From an uncultured Rubrobacteraceae bacterium (GTDB lineage Bacteria; Actinomycetota; Rubrobacteria; Rubrobacterales; Rubrobacteraceae), in the NCBI GenBank assembly GCA_902806085.1, contig CADCVH010000069.1:22962-86961 (forward strand): a stretch of 64,000 bases of DNA, read 5' to 3'. The number at the start of each line of letters is the position of its first letter. Positions within the stretch are counted from its first letter, which is position 1. The position numbers and the translations under genes were made by a program. A model generated the notes under the pieces. That model had not been told where the DNA came from. It made no database searches and saw only the letters and a list, made by a program, of their open reading frames with translations. Shown here piece after piece: positions 43,577-51,512 of the stretch.

Positions 43577-44881
43577 TTGGGCGATCCCCTCTTAGCCGGG
43601 CTCAACCTGCTGGCGGCCCTCGTGCTCGTTGGCCTCAACGGGTTCTTTGTCGCGGCGGAGTTCGCGCTCGTGCGGGTGCGCGAGTCGCGCATCGTACAAC
43701 TCGAGCAGGAGGGGAGCGTCCGGGCGGGCGCGGTGCGCGAGACCCTGCGCGACCTCGACGCCTACCTCTCCGTCTGCCAGGTCGGCATCACCGTCGCTTC
43801 CCTCGCGCTCGGCTGGGTCGGGGAGCCGGCGGTGTCGCACCTCATCGAACCCGTCCTCTCCAGCATTGGGGTGGTCAGCGACCGGGTCGTCACCGTCGTC
43901 TCCGTGATAATCGGCTTTGCGGTAATAACCTACGCCCACCTGGTCTTCGGGGAGCAGGCCCCGAAGTACTTCTCCATCCAGAGGGCGGAGAGCGTGGCGC
44001 TCCGGATCAGCCGCCCGTTGTACCTGTTCAGGCTCATGCTGCGGCCCGTGGTTTGGGTGGTCAACGCCTCGACGAACTTTATCTTGCGGCCCTGGGGTAT
44101 CCGGCTCGGGGAGGAGATGGAGGCCCACTCTGAGGAGGAGCTCAGGATCATGATAACCTCCTCCACCGCCTCCGGCGTGCTCGAACCCGAGGAGCGCGAG
44201 TACCTCAACAACGTCTTCGACTTCGGGGACCGGGTGGCGCGCGAGATCATGGTCCCGAGGCCCGACATCGAGGCCCTCCCTAGCTATGCCCCGCTGGCGG
44301 AGCTCGCCGAGAGGGCCGCCTTCGGGCGCTACACGCGCTACCCGGTCTACGAGGAGGATCTGGACAACATATTGGGGGCCGTCCACGTCAAGGACCTTTT
44401 CCGGGCCGCGGGGGAGGACCCCGAAGGCTTCGACATCCGGGACGTGATCCGGGAGTGCCTGGTCGTGCCCGAGAACAAGCCCATCGAGCAGATCTTGAGG
44501 GAGTTCCAGACGCGCACGCTGCAGATGGCGATAGTCATAGACGAGTGGGGCTCGGTGGAGGGACTGATCACCATCGAGGACGTCCTCGAGGAGATCGTGG
44601 GCGAGATCCAGGACGAGTTCGACGAGGGCGAGGCCGCCATCGAGCCGATAGGCGAGGGCCTCTTCGCCATCGACGGCCGCATCCCCATCACCGACGTCAA
44701 CGAGCACTTCGGCCTCGACCTCCCGCACGAGGATTTCGACACCATCGGCGGCTACGTCTTGGGCTCCCTGGGACGCCTCCCCGAGGCCGGCGACTCCGTG
44801 GAGGCCGACGGCGCCACCCTCCACGTCAAGAGCGTCGACGGCCAGCGCGTCTCCATGCTTACCCTGCGCCGCGGGAAGTAG
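43577..44881 (+). CDS. CNNM/CorC-type membrane protein (DUF21, two CBS, CorC_HlyC)
   Basis: 434 residues from TTG 43577. DUF21 membrane domain at about 5-190 (NGFFVAAEFALVRVRESRI), a CBS pair at about 200-330 with IMVPRPDIEALP and MAIVIDEWGSVEGLITIEDVLEEIVGEI, and a CorC_HlyC domain at about 345-430. These proteins, often labelled hemolysin, are Mg2+/Co2+ transport or efflux proteins, not toxins. The CBS pair probably senses adenosine nucleotides or Mg2+. It stands alone in this region. Confidence 0.93.
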   Translation: MGDPLLAGLNLLAALVLVGLNGFFVAAEFALVRVRESRIVQLEQEGSVRAGAVRETLRDLDAYLSVCQVGITVASLALGWVGEPAVSHLIEPVLSSIGVVSDRVVTVVSVIIGFAVITYAHLVFGEQAPKYFSIQRAESVALRISRPLYLFRLMLRPVVWVVNASTNFILRPWGIRLGEEMEAHSEEELRIMITSSTASGVLEPEEREYLNNVFDFGDRVAREIMVPRPDIEALPSYAPLAELAERAAFGRYTRYPVYEEDLDNILGAVHVKDLFRAAGEDPEGFDIRDVIRECLVVPENKPIEQILREFQTRTLQMAIVIDEWGSVEGLITIEDVLEEIVGEIQDEFDEGEAAIEPIGEGLFAIDGRIPITDVNEHFGLDLPHEDFDTIGGYVLGSLGRLPEAGDSVEADGATLHVKSVDGQRVSMLTLRRGK

Positions 44882-45063
44882 GCTCCTCCCGGAGGGCGGA
44901 AAACCGCCCGAGGCGCGTCCTCGCCCCGGCGCTCGCCCCGGCGGCGTAACCGGACTGTTACCCGCGCGTCGCTTTTCTGCAACCTCTCCCTCGTAGAGTA
45001 GCCGCGCGTCCACGAACGTGGGCGTCGGGTCATTGGCCGCGATGCGCGAGAGGGAGGTGATCC

Positions 45064-45528
45064 TTGTACTACGTCCCCTGGTGGCTGCTCGCCGTCTGCC
45101 TGCCGGTCGCCGCCCTGGCCGCGTACCTGGCGCTGCGCGGAACCGATATCTCACGCCGCGCCCTCTACGTCCTGACGGTCGTGCTCTCCCCGGTTCTCCT
45201 GCTCGGGGCCGCCGTCGCCGCGGTCGTGATCTCTACCGGCCTCTCGGCGGTTTTGGAGCCGGCGTCGCAAACGCCCACCCAACCCGCCCGGACGGGACCG
45301 GGGCCGACGTCCCCCGGGCCGACGCCTGGTCCGGCGAACCCCACGCCCGGCCCCGAGGCGACGGACCCCGAGGCGACGGACCCCGAGGCGACGGGCCCCG
45401 AGGCGACGGGCCCCGAGGCGACGGGCCCCGAGGCGACGGGCCCGGCGGCCTCCCCGAACGCCTCTCCCGCCGCTTCCCCGTCCGCCTCGCCCGCCGCATC
45501 CTCCGCTTCCCCGGCGGCCGGTGGCTAA
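45064..45528 (+). CDS. Membrane-anchored low-complexity protein with PEATG repeats
   Basis: 154 residues from TTG 45064, preceded by GAGAGGGAGGTG. Two membrane helices at about 5-25 and 35-60, then an extracellular Pro/Thr/Gly/Ala-rich tail. The tail contains six tandem five-residue units (PEATD twice, PEATG four times) followed by Ser/Ala/Pro-rich sequence. The tail probably spans the cell wall as a flexible stalk. No catalytic domain is present. Confidence 0.65.
   Translation: MYYVPWWLLAVCLPVAALAAYLALRGTDISRRALYVLTVVLSPVLLLGAAVAAVVISTGLSAVLEPASQTPTQPARTGPGPTSPGPTPGPANPTPGPEATDPEATDPEATGPEATGPEATGPEATGPAASPNASPAASPSASPAASSASPAAGG
45352..45441 (+). repeat. Six in-frame 15-bp tandem repeats
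   Basis: Six copies of CCCGAGGCGACGGAC or CCCGAGGCGACGGGC lie head to tail, each encoding Pro-Glu-Ala-Thr-Asp/Gly. Copies are nearly identical, so the number may vary between strains by slippage. Confidence 0.9.
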
Positions 45529-45627
45529 CCGACCCGTGGGCGCTTCGACCGGCGGGCATCAGGGCGGGCCTCTGCTAACATTGCACGGCTGTTTGACCTG
45601 AGCTTCCTGGCTAGATCGGCGGGCGCG

Positions 45628-46461
45628 TTGGCGACTGAGACGGAACGCAAGATAGGGGTAGAGGCGCTTACGACCGGGGCGATGGCCGACGTCTGGAAGT
45701 GGGTGCAAGGCAAGATACCGGAGGGTGTGGAGGTCTTCGACGCCCACGCCCACATAGGCGCCGACGTGGACGGCCGGACGGTGACCGCGGAGGGCATGCG
45801 CGAGCAGATGGAGGCCGCCGGCGTGGCGAAGAGCATCGTCTTCCCCCTGAACGACCCCAATGCCCGCGACGACTACTCGGGGCCCAACAACGTGATCTGG
45901 AACGCCCACGAGGAGCACCCCGGCTCCTTCGTCCCGTTCTTCCGCCTCAACCCGCACCTGGACTACGACGCGGAGTTCGCCCGCTGCGCGGAGCGGGGCT
46001 TTATGGGGCTCAAGCTGCACCCGGTCTCCCAGCAGTTCGAGCTGGACGATCCTAAGGTGACGCGGCTCTTCGCGATGGCGGCGGAGGCGGACCTCCCGGT
46101 CCTGATCCACGCGGGGTTCGCGATGCAGCGGGTCGTCGAGCCCCTGCTGCCGACCGTAGAGGCCCACCCGAACCTGCGGCTGATCCTGGGCCACGCCGCG
46201 ATGGTCGAGGTGCTGGAGGCGGTGCGGGCCTTCGAGAGGCACCCGAACGTGCTCTTCGAGACGTCGGTGGTGCGGGCGAAGGACCTGTACGTGCTCTTCT
46301 CGGCGCTGGACCCGGCGCGCATCTCCTACGGCTCGGACATCCCTTACGGGGACCTGCCCTCCACGCTGCACGGCACGCTCGCCGCCGCCGAGGCCGCGGG
46401 CGTGCCGGAGGAGGCGTTGCCTGGCATCCTCTCCGGGAACATCAGGCGGTGGTTCGCGTGA
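45628..46461 (+). CDS. Amidohydrolase-family (PF04909) metal-dependent hydrolase
   Basis: 277 residues from TTG 45628; ATG 45682 is an alternative start, and neither has a strong ribosome binding site. TIM-barrel amidohydrolase-2 motifs: VFDAHAHIGADV (metal His pair), RGFMGLKLHPVSQQ, VLIHAGFAM, LILGHAAM and ISYGSDIPYGDLPS (catalytic Asp). Members decarboxylate or hydrolyse small aromatic and carboxylic acids. It starts a tightly packed rightward gene run ending with the leader-peptide gene at 48744. The substrate is unknown. Confidence 0.87.
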   Translation: MATETERKIGVEALTTGAMADVWKWVQGKIPEGVEVFDAHAHIGADVDGRTVTAEGMREQMEAAGVAKSIVFPLNDPNARDDYSGPNNVIWNAHEEHPGSFVPFFRLNPHLDYDAEFARCAERGFMGLKLHPVSQQFELDDPKVTRLFAMAAEADLPVLIHAGFAMQRVVEPLLPTVEAHPNLRLILGHAAMVEVLEAVRAFERHPNVLFETSVVRAKDLYVLFSALDPARISYGSDIPYGDLPSTLHGTLAAAEAAGVPEEALPGILSGNIRRWFA

Positions 46462-46769
46462 GCGTCGAGAAGCCGGACGGAAGGCTGCGGGCGGCGCACC
46501 TGCTCAGGATCCACAGCTACCTGGACATCGCGGTCATCTCGATGTGGACGAACAGCCCCCGCGTGGACATCATGCTCGGCATGGTCGAGGCGAGCCTTCG
46601 CGGCCACAGCCCGGGCTCCGCCGACGACGCCCTTCTCGAAACCGTCCGTCCCCTCGTACGCGAGGCGCGCGCCTACCTTGCAGACGGCGACTTTCTCCCC
46701 GCGATGAGCCGGATGCGCGTGGCCCACGACACGCTGGCGCTGTACCTGATCCAGCACACGGATGGCTGA
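46458..46769 (+). CDS. Small helical protein between amidohydrolase and asparaginase
   Basis: 103 residues from GTG 46458, overlapping the previous stop by four bases and the next start by eight. It is mostly helical with no signal peptide. Notable stretches are AAHLLRIHSYLDIAVISMWTNS and AMSRMRVAHDTLALYLIQH. No family is recognised. The strict overlaps on both sides mean it is cotranslated with its neighbours. Confidence 0.75.
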   Translation: MSVEKPDGRLRAAHLLRIHSYLDIAVISMWTNSPRVDIMLGMVEASLRGHSPGSADDALLETVRPLVREARAYLADGDFLPAMSRMRVAHDTLALYLIQHTDG

Positions 46770-47769
46770 CCCGACTCCCGAGAACGGCGCCGGCCTCCCT
46801 GAGGACGTCCCGCTCGTCGCCGTCCGGCGCGGCGCCGTCGTCGAGAGCGTCCACCGGGGCCGCTTCGTCTTCTGCGGCCCGTCCGGAGATGTCCTGGACG
46901 CGGCGGGCGACCCGGACGCCTACGTCTACGCCCGCTCCTCGGCCAAGCCCTTCCAGGCGCTCCCGCTGGTCCTCTCCGGCGCGGCCGACGCCTTCGGCCT
47001 CTCCGACGAGGAGCTGGCCGTGGCCTGCGCCTCCCACAACGCCGAAGGGCCGCACCTCGCCGCCGTGCGGTCCATCCTAAAGAAGGCCGGCCTGGCCGAA
47101 GACGACCTCCAGAGCGGCGCCCACCCGCCCATGCACGCCCCGGAGGCCGCGAAGCTGGCCCGGAGCGGCGAGGAGCCGCGCCCGATCCACGGCAACTGCT
47201 CCGGCAAGCACGCGGGCATGCTCGCCGTCTGCGCCCACGAGGGCCTCGACACCGGAGGCTACCGCGACCCCGGCCATCCCCTCCAGCGCCGCATCATGGG
47301 GCTCCTGACGGAGGTCTGCGACCTGCGGGAGGACGAGGCTTTGCTGGCGGGCGACGACTGCGGCGTGCCGGCCTTCGCGCTTCCCCTGAAGAAGCTTGCC
47401 ACGGGTTTCGCCCGGCTCACGACAGGGGAGGGGCTCTCCGACGAGGTCGCCGGGGCGGCCGGGAGGGTGCGGCGGGCGATGCGGGAGCACCCCTTCATGG
47501 TCGCCGGCACGGGCCGCCTGGACGCAGGGGTGATGGAGGCGACGGGCGTCCTTTGCAAGAGCGGGGCCGAGGGCGTGTTCGCCGCCGGAAGCCCGGATGG
47601 GTGGGGGCTTGCGATAAAGATTTCGGACGGCGGCGGGCGGGCGGTCCGGCCGGCCGCCGTCGCGGCGCTCTGGCGTCGTGGGGTGGAGGTAACGGGGGAC
47701 GGGCCCGAGTCGCGGCCCACGCGCGGTTTGCACGGCGAGGTGGTGGGGGAGATCGGGCCGCTGTTTTGA
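46762..47769 (+). CDS. L-asparaginase II (Rhizobium AnsA type)
   Basis: 335 residues. Motifs of the PF06089 asparaginase family: VYARSSAKPFQALPLVLSG with the catalytic Ser-Lys, ACASHNAEGPHLAAVR, and HGNCSGKHAGMLAVC with two Cys. This is the thermolabile-type family, not the classic EcA-type. It hydrolyses L-asparagine to aspartate and ammonia. It overlaps the preceding small gene by eight bases and precedes the methyltransferase by seven, so all are probably one transcript. Confidence 0.9.
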   Translation: MADPTPENGAGLPEDVPLVAVRRGAVVESVHRGRFVFCGPSGDVLDAAGDPDAYVYARSSAKPFQALPLVLSGAADAFGLSDEELAVACASHNAEGPHLAAVRSILKKAGLAEDDLQSGAHPPMHAPEAAKLARSGEEPRPIHGNCSGKHAGMLAVCAHEGLDTGGYRDPGHPLQRRIMGLLTEVCDLREDEALLAGDDCGVPAFALPLKKLATGFARLTTGEGLSDEVAGAAGRVRRAMREHPFMVAGTGRLDAGVMEATGVLCKSGAEGVFAAGSPDGWGLAIKISDGGGRAVRPAAVAALWRRGVEVTGDGPESRPTRGLHGEVVGEIGPLF

Positions 47770-47776
47770 GCCTTTC

Positions 47777-48751
47777 GTGAACTACACGGAGCTGGACTGG
47801 CGCTGGGCGATCCTGCTCGGCTCCGCCCTGCGCGACGGCCTCCTCGGAGCCGTCGCCGACCGGCCGCGGACGTCGGGGGAGGTGGCCCGCTGCCTCGGGC
47901 TGGACGGGCGGGCCGTCTACGTCGTCCTCTCCGCGCTTGCGGAGCTTGGGGTGCTCGACGAGGGGACGGACGGTTATCTGCTGCGGGAGGAGCATCGGGG
48001 GCCGCTCCTGCGGCCGGACCACCCCGGGTACGCCGGGCAGAGCGTCGTGCACCGGTTCGAGTTGATCGGGAGCTGGACCCGCCTGCCCGAGATCCTGCGC
48101 ACCGGCGAACCCGTCGAGGACAGGACCGCCCCGGATTTCGCGGACGCGGCGACGTTTATAGGGGCCATGCGGCGCGGGGCCACGCCGGGTGCTGAGGCGG
48201 TCGCCGCGTCCGTCCTGGCCCGGCTGCCCGAGGACCCGCGGATACTCGACGTCGGCGGCGGCCCGGGCACCAACGCCGAGGCGTTCGCGCGTGGCGGCGC
48301 CCGCGTAACGGTTTTCGACCTCCCCGGGGTCATAGACCTTATGGGGGGGACCCTACACGCGGCCGGCGTCGAGACGATAGCCGGGGACATGAACGAGACC
48401 TTGCCCGAGGGGTCCTTCGACGCCGTCTACTTCGGCAACACCTCCCACATGTACGGCCCGCGGGATAACCGGGAGCTTTTCGCCCGGATGCGGGGTCCGC
48501 TCGCGCCCGGGGGGCTTCTGGCGGTGCGGGAGTTCGTGCGCGGCCTGGGCGACGACGCCGCGCTCTTCGCGGTCAACATGCTCGTGACGACGGCGCGCGG
48601 CAACACGTACACCGCCGACGAGTACGCGGAATGGCTCGCGCAGGCGGGCTACGGGGGCGTCGAGTTCGAGCCCGTCCCGGGGCGGAGCACGTACCTGATC
48701 TTCGCCAGGAGCCCCCGCCCGGCGGACGCGACGGAGGCCGCCCGTGCGTGA
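47777..48751 (+). CDS. O-methyltransferase (acetylserotonin/hydroxyneurosporene family)
   Basis: 324 residues from GTG 47777. A winged-helix dimerisation domain at about 15-90 is followed by an AdoMet domain with DVGGGPGTNAEAFARGGARVTVFDLPGV at about 157-184 and the GNTSHMYGPRDNRELFARM motif. It methylates hydroxyl groups of small aromatic or secondary metabolites. It overlaps the downstream leader-peptide gene by eight bases, suggesting it could act on that peptide, although this family more often modifies small molecules. Confidence 0.88.
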   Translation: MNYTELDWRWAILLGSALRDGLLGAVADRPRTSGEVARCLGLDGRAVYVVLSALAELGVLDEGTDGYLLREEHRGPLLRPDHPGYAGQSVVHRFELIGSWTRLPEILRTGEPVEDRTAPDFADAATFIGAMRRGATPGAEAVAASVLARLPEDPRILDVGGGPGTNAEAFARGGARVTVFDLPGVIDLMGGTLHAAGVETIAGDMNETLPEGSFDAVYFGNTSHMYGPRDNRELFARMRGPLAPGGLLAVREFVRGLGDDAALFAVNMLVTTARGNTYTADEYAEWLAQAGYGGVEFEPVPGRSTYLIFARSPRPADATEAARA

Positions 48752-49076
48752 GGCGATATTACGGGACCTGGCCTCCAGGGCGGCCTCCGACCCGGGGTTC
48801 CTGTCGGGCTTGAGAAAGGACCCCGAGCGCGCCCTGGCCGAGCACGGCTACGCCCTCACCCCGGAGGAGCTGAGAACGGTGATGGACCTCCGCCGGAGAA
48901 CCGCTTTCCTCGGCGACCGGACGCTCGCCGCGATGCTCGCCGGCGGCCTGAAGGAGCGAGGCGGCGGCCCGCCCGTGAAGCCCTCTTCCCCCGGAGGACC
49001 CGGCGGCCGCCCCGCCAGGCCGGGCTCCCCCGGCGGTTCGGGAGGGGAGTGGCCGCGCGGGGGGCGGCGGGGGTAG
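48744..49076 (+). CDS. NHLP/Nif11-like leader peptide, possible RiPP precursor
   Basis: 110 residues from GTG 48744, overlapping the methyltransferase. The N-terminal 55 residues are helical and match the Os1348/Nif11 leader pattern: LASRAASDPGFLSGLRKDPERALAEHG and YALTPEELRTVMDLRRR. An MLAGG site at about 64-68 resembles a double-glycine cleavage point. The rest is a low-complexity Gly/Pro/Ser/Arg region ending GGEWPRGGRRG. Such leaders precede ribosomally made modified peptides. No LanM, YcaO or radical-SAM gene is nearby, so the RiPP role is tentative. Confidence 0.6.
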   Translation: MREAILRDLASRAASDPGFLSGLRKDPERALAEHGYALTPEELRTVMDLRRRTAFLGDRTLAAMLAGGLKERGGGPPVKPSSPGGPGGRPARPGSPGGSGGEWPRGGRRG

Positions 49077-49252
49077 AGGGGCGGAGATCCCGCAGGTCTC
49101 ACGGGCCTTTCCGAACCTCCGGGCCCGTTCGGGGCGGTAATCGGGTAGTATTGCGCGTCGAGAGGGCCGTTTCGGCGACCGGCCACCGCCCGGCGCCGAC
49201 GGGGCCGAAGGGCCTTGCGTGGCCCCCATGAGGTTAGGAAAAGAGAGAAGAC

Positions 49253-50353
49253 TTGTACCGCAGAGAAGACCAGTACCGTTCCGTCCAGGACCAACTCATA
49301 TCCGCCAGCCGGACGCGCCGCAGCAGGGCGTACCGCAGGCGGCGGTGGCTCTTGGTCTTGACGGTCCTGGCGGGCGTGATGCTGGCCGTGGGGATCCAGG
49401 GTGGGGTGTCGCTCCCGTCCCTCCTGCCAAACAACGAAGACCTCGCCCGGGGGGGCATGGATTCCGGCACGAACGGGACGGGTCCGGCGGGCGACCCCGC
49501 GCCGCTCGACGTGCTGGGTGAGCGGACGGAGCTTCCGAAGGAGGAGGAGCGCACCGGGAGCGGCCCGGAGGAGGCCGAGAAGGAGGGGCAAGAGAGGCCA
49601 GAACCGGCGCCCGCCTCCGAGGAGCCGCTGAACGTGCTCCTGCTCGGCGTAGACCGCCGGCCCAGCGCGGCGGAGGGTTCGTCCAGCCGATCGGACACGA
49701 TGATGCTGGCGCAGGTGACGCCCGGGACGGGACGTGTCGAGCTGCTGTCGGTGCCCAGGGACCTGTTCGTGGAGGTCGCCCCCGGCGTGGAGGACCGGAT
49801 CAACACGGCATACGCCTACGGCGGGGTGGAGCAGGCGAAGTCGACGATGGAGAACCTCACGGGCGTGCCCATAGACTCCCACGCCATCATAGACTTCGAG
49901 GGTTTCGAGCAGATCATAGACGCCGTCGGGGGCGTCAAGGTGAGCATCCGGCCCAACGAGTTTCCCGAGAAGTGGCACATGGGGGAGGGGCCCCAGAGGC
50001 TCGGCGGGCGCAAGGCCCTCTTCTACGCGCGGTACCGGGGCACGGCCGGCGGCGACCTCGACCGCATAGAGCGCCAGCAGAAGCTGCTCGCCGCCCTGCG
50101 CTCCAAGATGCTCGCGTGGAACACCGTCACCAGGATGCCCGCCATGCTCAAGATCGCCAACGAGAACGTGGACACCGACCTTGGGCTCCTGCAGGCGATC
50201 TCCCTGGGCCGCGCCCTCGCGACCAACGGCGGGAAGGGGGACCTCGAGGCCGCCCAACTGAAGGGCTACCCGGAGACCCTCTCCAGCGGCGCCCAGGTCC
50301 TCATCCCGGACCGGGAGGCCAACGAGGCGATCCTCGAAGACTTCCGGGAGTAA
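49253..50353 (+). CDS. LytR-CpsA-Psr (LCP) family cell-wall ligase
   Basis: 366 residues from TTG 49253. Cytoplasmic N-terminus, one signal-anchor helix at about 30-50 (RRRRWLLVLTVLAGVMLAVG), a Glu/Pro-rich linker, and an LCP domain from about 130. Domain blocks are LNVLLLGVDRRPS, RSDTMMLAQVTPGTGRVELLSVPRDLFVEV, YGGVEQAKSTMENLTGVPIDSHAIIDFEGFEQIIDAVGGV and RYRGTAGGDLDRIERQQ. LCP proteins attach polymers to peptidoglycan at the outer membrane face. It stands 177 bases after the leader-peptide gene. Confidence 0.93.
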   Translation: MYRREDQYRSVQDQLISASRTRRSRAYRRRRWLLVLTVLAGVMLAVGIQGGVSLPSLLPNNEDLARGGMDSGTNGTGPAGDPAPLDVLGERTELPKEEERTGSGPEEAEKEGQERPEPAPASEEPLNVLLLGVDRRPSAAEGSSSRSDTMMLAQVTPGTGRVELLSVPRDLFVEVAPGVEDRINTAYAYGGVEQAKSTMENLTGVPIDSHAIIDFEGFEQIIDAVGGVKVSIRPNEFPEKWHMGEGPQRLGGRKALFYARYRGTAGGDLDRIERQQKLLAALRSKMLAWNTVTRMPAMLKIANENVDTDLGLLQAISLGRALATNGGKGDLEAAQLKGYPETLSSGAQVLIPDREANEAILEDFRE

Positions 50354-50408
50354 AGTCGTGGCGCGCCGGTTCGTAGCACGCTCCGGCTGACGCCTACGCT
50401 TCCAGCCG

Positions 50409-50834
50409 TCAGCTTGGGGGCGGTATCGGGTTAGCTTTGGATGGGGCGGCGCGGTCGCCCGTTTCTCGGTCGACGGCCCGCAGGAGCTCTTTGATGTTGC
50501 GGGGGTTCTGGCCCAGGTCGCCCTTGCCGATGCGGGAGGCGCTCGTTACCTCCGCCCTGGTGCCGTCTCCGTCGGCGTGTACCCGTACCGTTACGTCGTC
50601 CCGGAAGCGGAAGAGGGGCGTCGTGCGAACGGCCCTCACCTCGGTCGTTCTCCCGCGCGGGCCGCGCGGGCTCCGCGTTCCGGCGGGGCAGCCTCTCGAC
50701 GGCCCCTCGGAAGATGGCGAGCAGCCGATCCGGGGCGATGGGGTAGGCCCGGACGGCGCGGGCGGAGTTGGGTGTGGGCCGCTCTACCTCGTTCGCGGCG
50801 GGTGCTTTATAGAGCGTTTTGTCGGGCGGCTGTA
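50409..50834 (-). pseudogene. Frameshifted DUF1499 gene
   Basis: Two minus-strand frames together recreate a DUF1499 protein. The first reads AYPIAPDRLLAIFRGAVERLP; the second continues EVRAVRTTPLFRFRDDVTVRVHADGDGTRAEV and SASRIGKGDLGQNPRNIKELL. The frame changes near 50670. No start codon is visible at the N-terminal end, which collides head-on with the aat start at 50845. The gene is therefore broken, or contains a sequencing indel. Confidence 0.65.
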
Positions 50835-50844
50835 AGATGGCGCC

Positions 50845-51417
50845 GTGAGATTGACCGTCGAGATGTTGGAGGCCTGCTACCGGGCGGGGGCGTTCCCGAT
50901 GGCCGACGACTACGGGCGCATAGAGTTCTACCGGTCGAACCCCAGGAGCGTGCTGGAGTTCGGGGAGCTGCGCGTCACGAAGTCGTTGGCGCGTGTGATC
51001 CGCAAGGGCACATACGAGGTCCGGGTGGACGGGGATTTCGAGGGGGTGGTGCGGGCCTGCGCGGACAGGGATGAGACCTGGATCAACGCCGAGATAATCG
51101 CCGCCTACGCCCGCCTGCACCGGGCCGGCAAGGCCCACAGCGTCGAGGCCTACAGGGAGGGCGAGCTCGTCGGCGGGCTCTACGGGGTCTCCTTGGGCGG
51201 GGCGTTCATGGGGGAATCCATGTTCACCCGGGCACGCGACGCCTCCAAGGTCTGCTTCGTGCACCTGGTTAGGAGGTTGCAAGAGCGCGGGTACGCGCTG
51301 CTCGATTGCCAGATCCAGAACGACCACCTCGCGAGCCTCGGGGCGAAGGAGATCCCGGACCGGGAGTACTACCGGCGCCTGGCCCTGGCCCTACGGCTGG
51401 ACCGCAACTTCGTCTGA
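50845..51417 (+). CDS. aat: Leucyl/phenylalanyl-tRNA-protein transferase
   Basis: 190 residues, shorter than the 234 of E. coli but with the main motifs: CYRAGAFPMADDYGRIEFY, DRDETWINAEIIAAYARLHRAGKAHSVEAY, GGLYGVSLGGAFMGESMFTRARDASK, and LLDCQIQNDHLASLGAKEIPD. The enzyme adds Leu or Phe to N-terminal Arg/Lys for N-end rule degradation. It sits alone between the broken DUF1499 gene and the sugar dehydrogenases. Confidence 0.93.
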   Translation: MRLTVEMLEACYRAGAFPMADDYGRIEFYRSNPRSVLEFGELRVTKSLARVIRKGTYEVRVDGDFEGVVRACADRDETWINAEIIAAYARLHRAGKAHSVEAYREGELVGGLYGVSLGGAFMGESMFTRARDASKVCFVHLVRRLQERGYALLDCQIQNDHLASLGAKEIPDREYYRRLALALRLDRNFV

Positions 51418-51512
51418 TCCGGGTTCCTGCGTGGGTAAGATTTCGTACTGTTCGGCCCGCGTACGCTGCTAGAATCGTCCGATCGTAACCTGATTAACTT
51501 GGAGTGTGGGGT

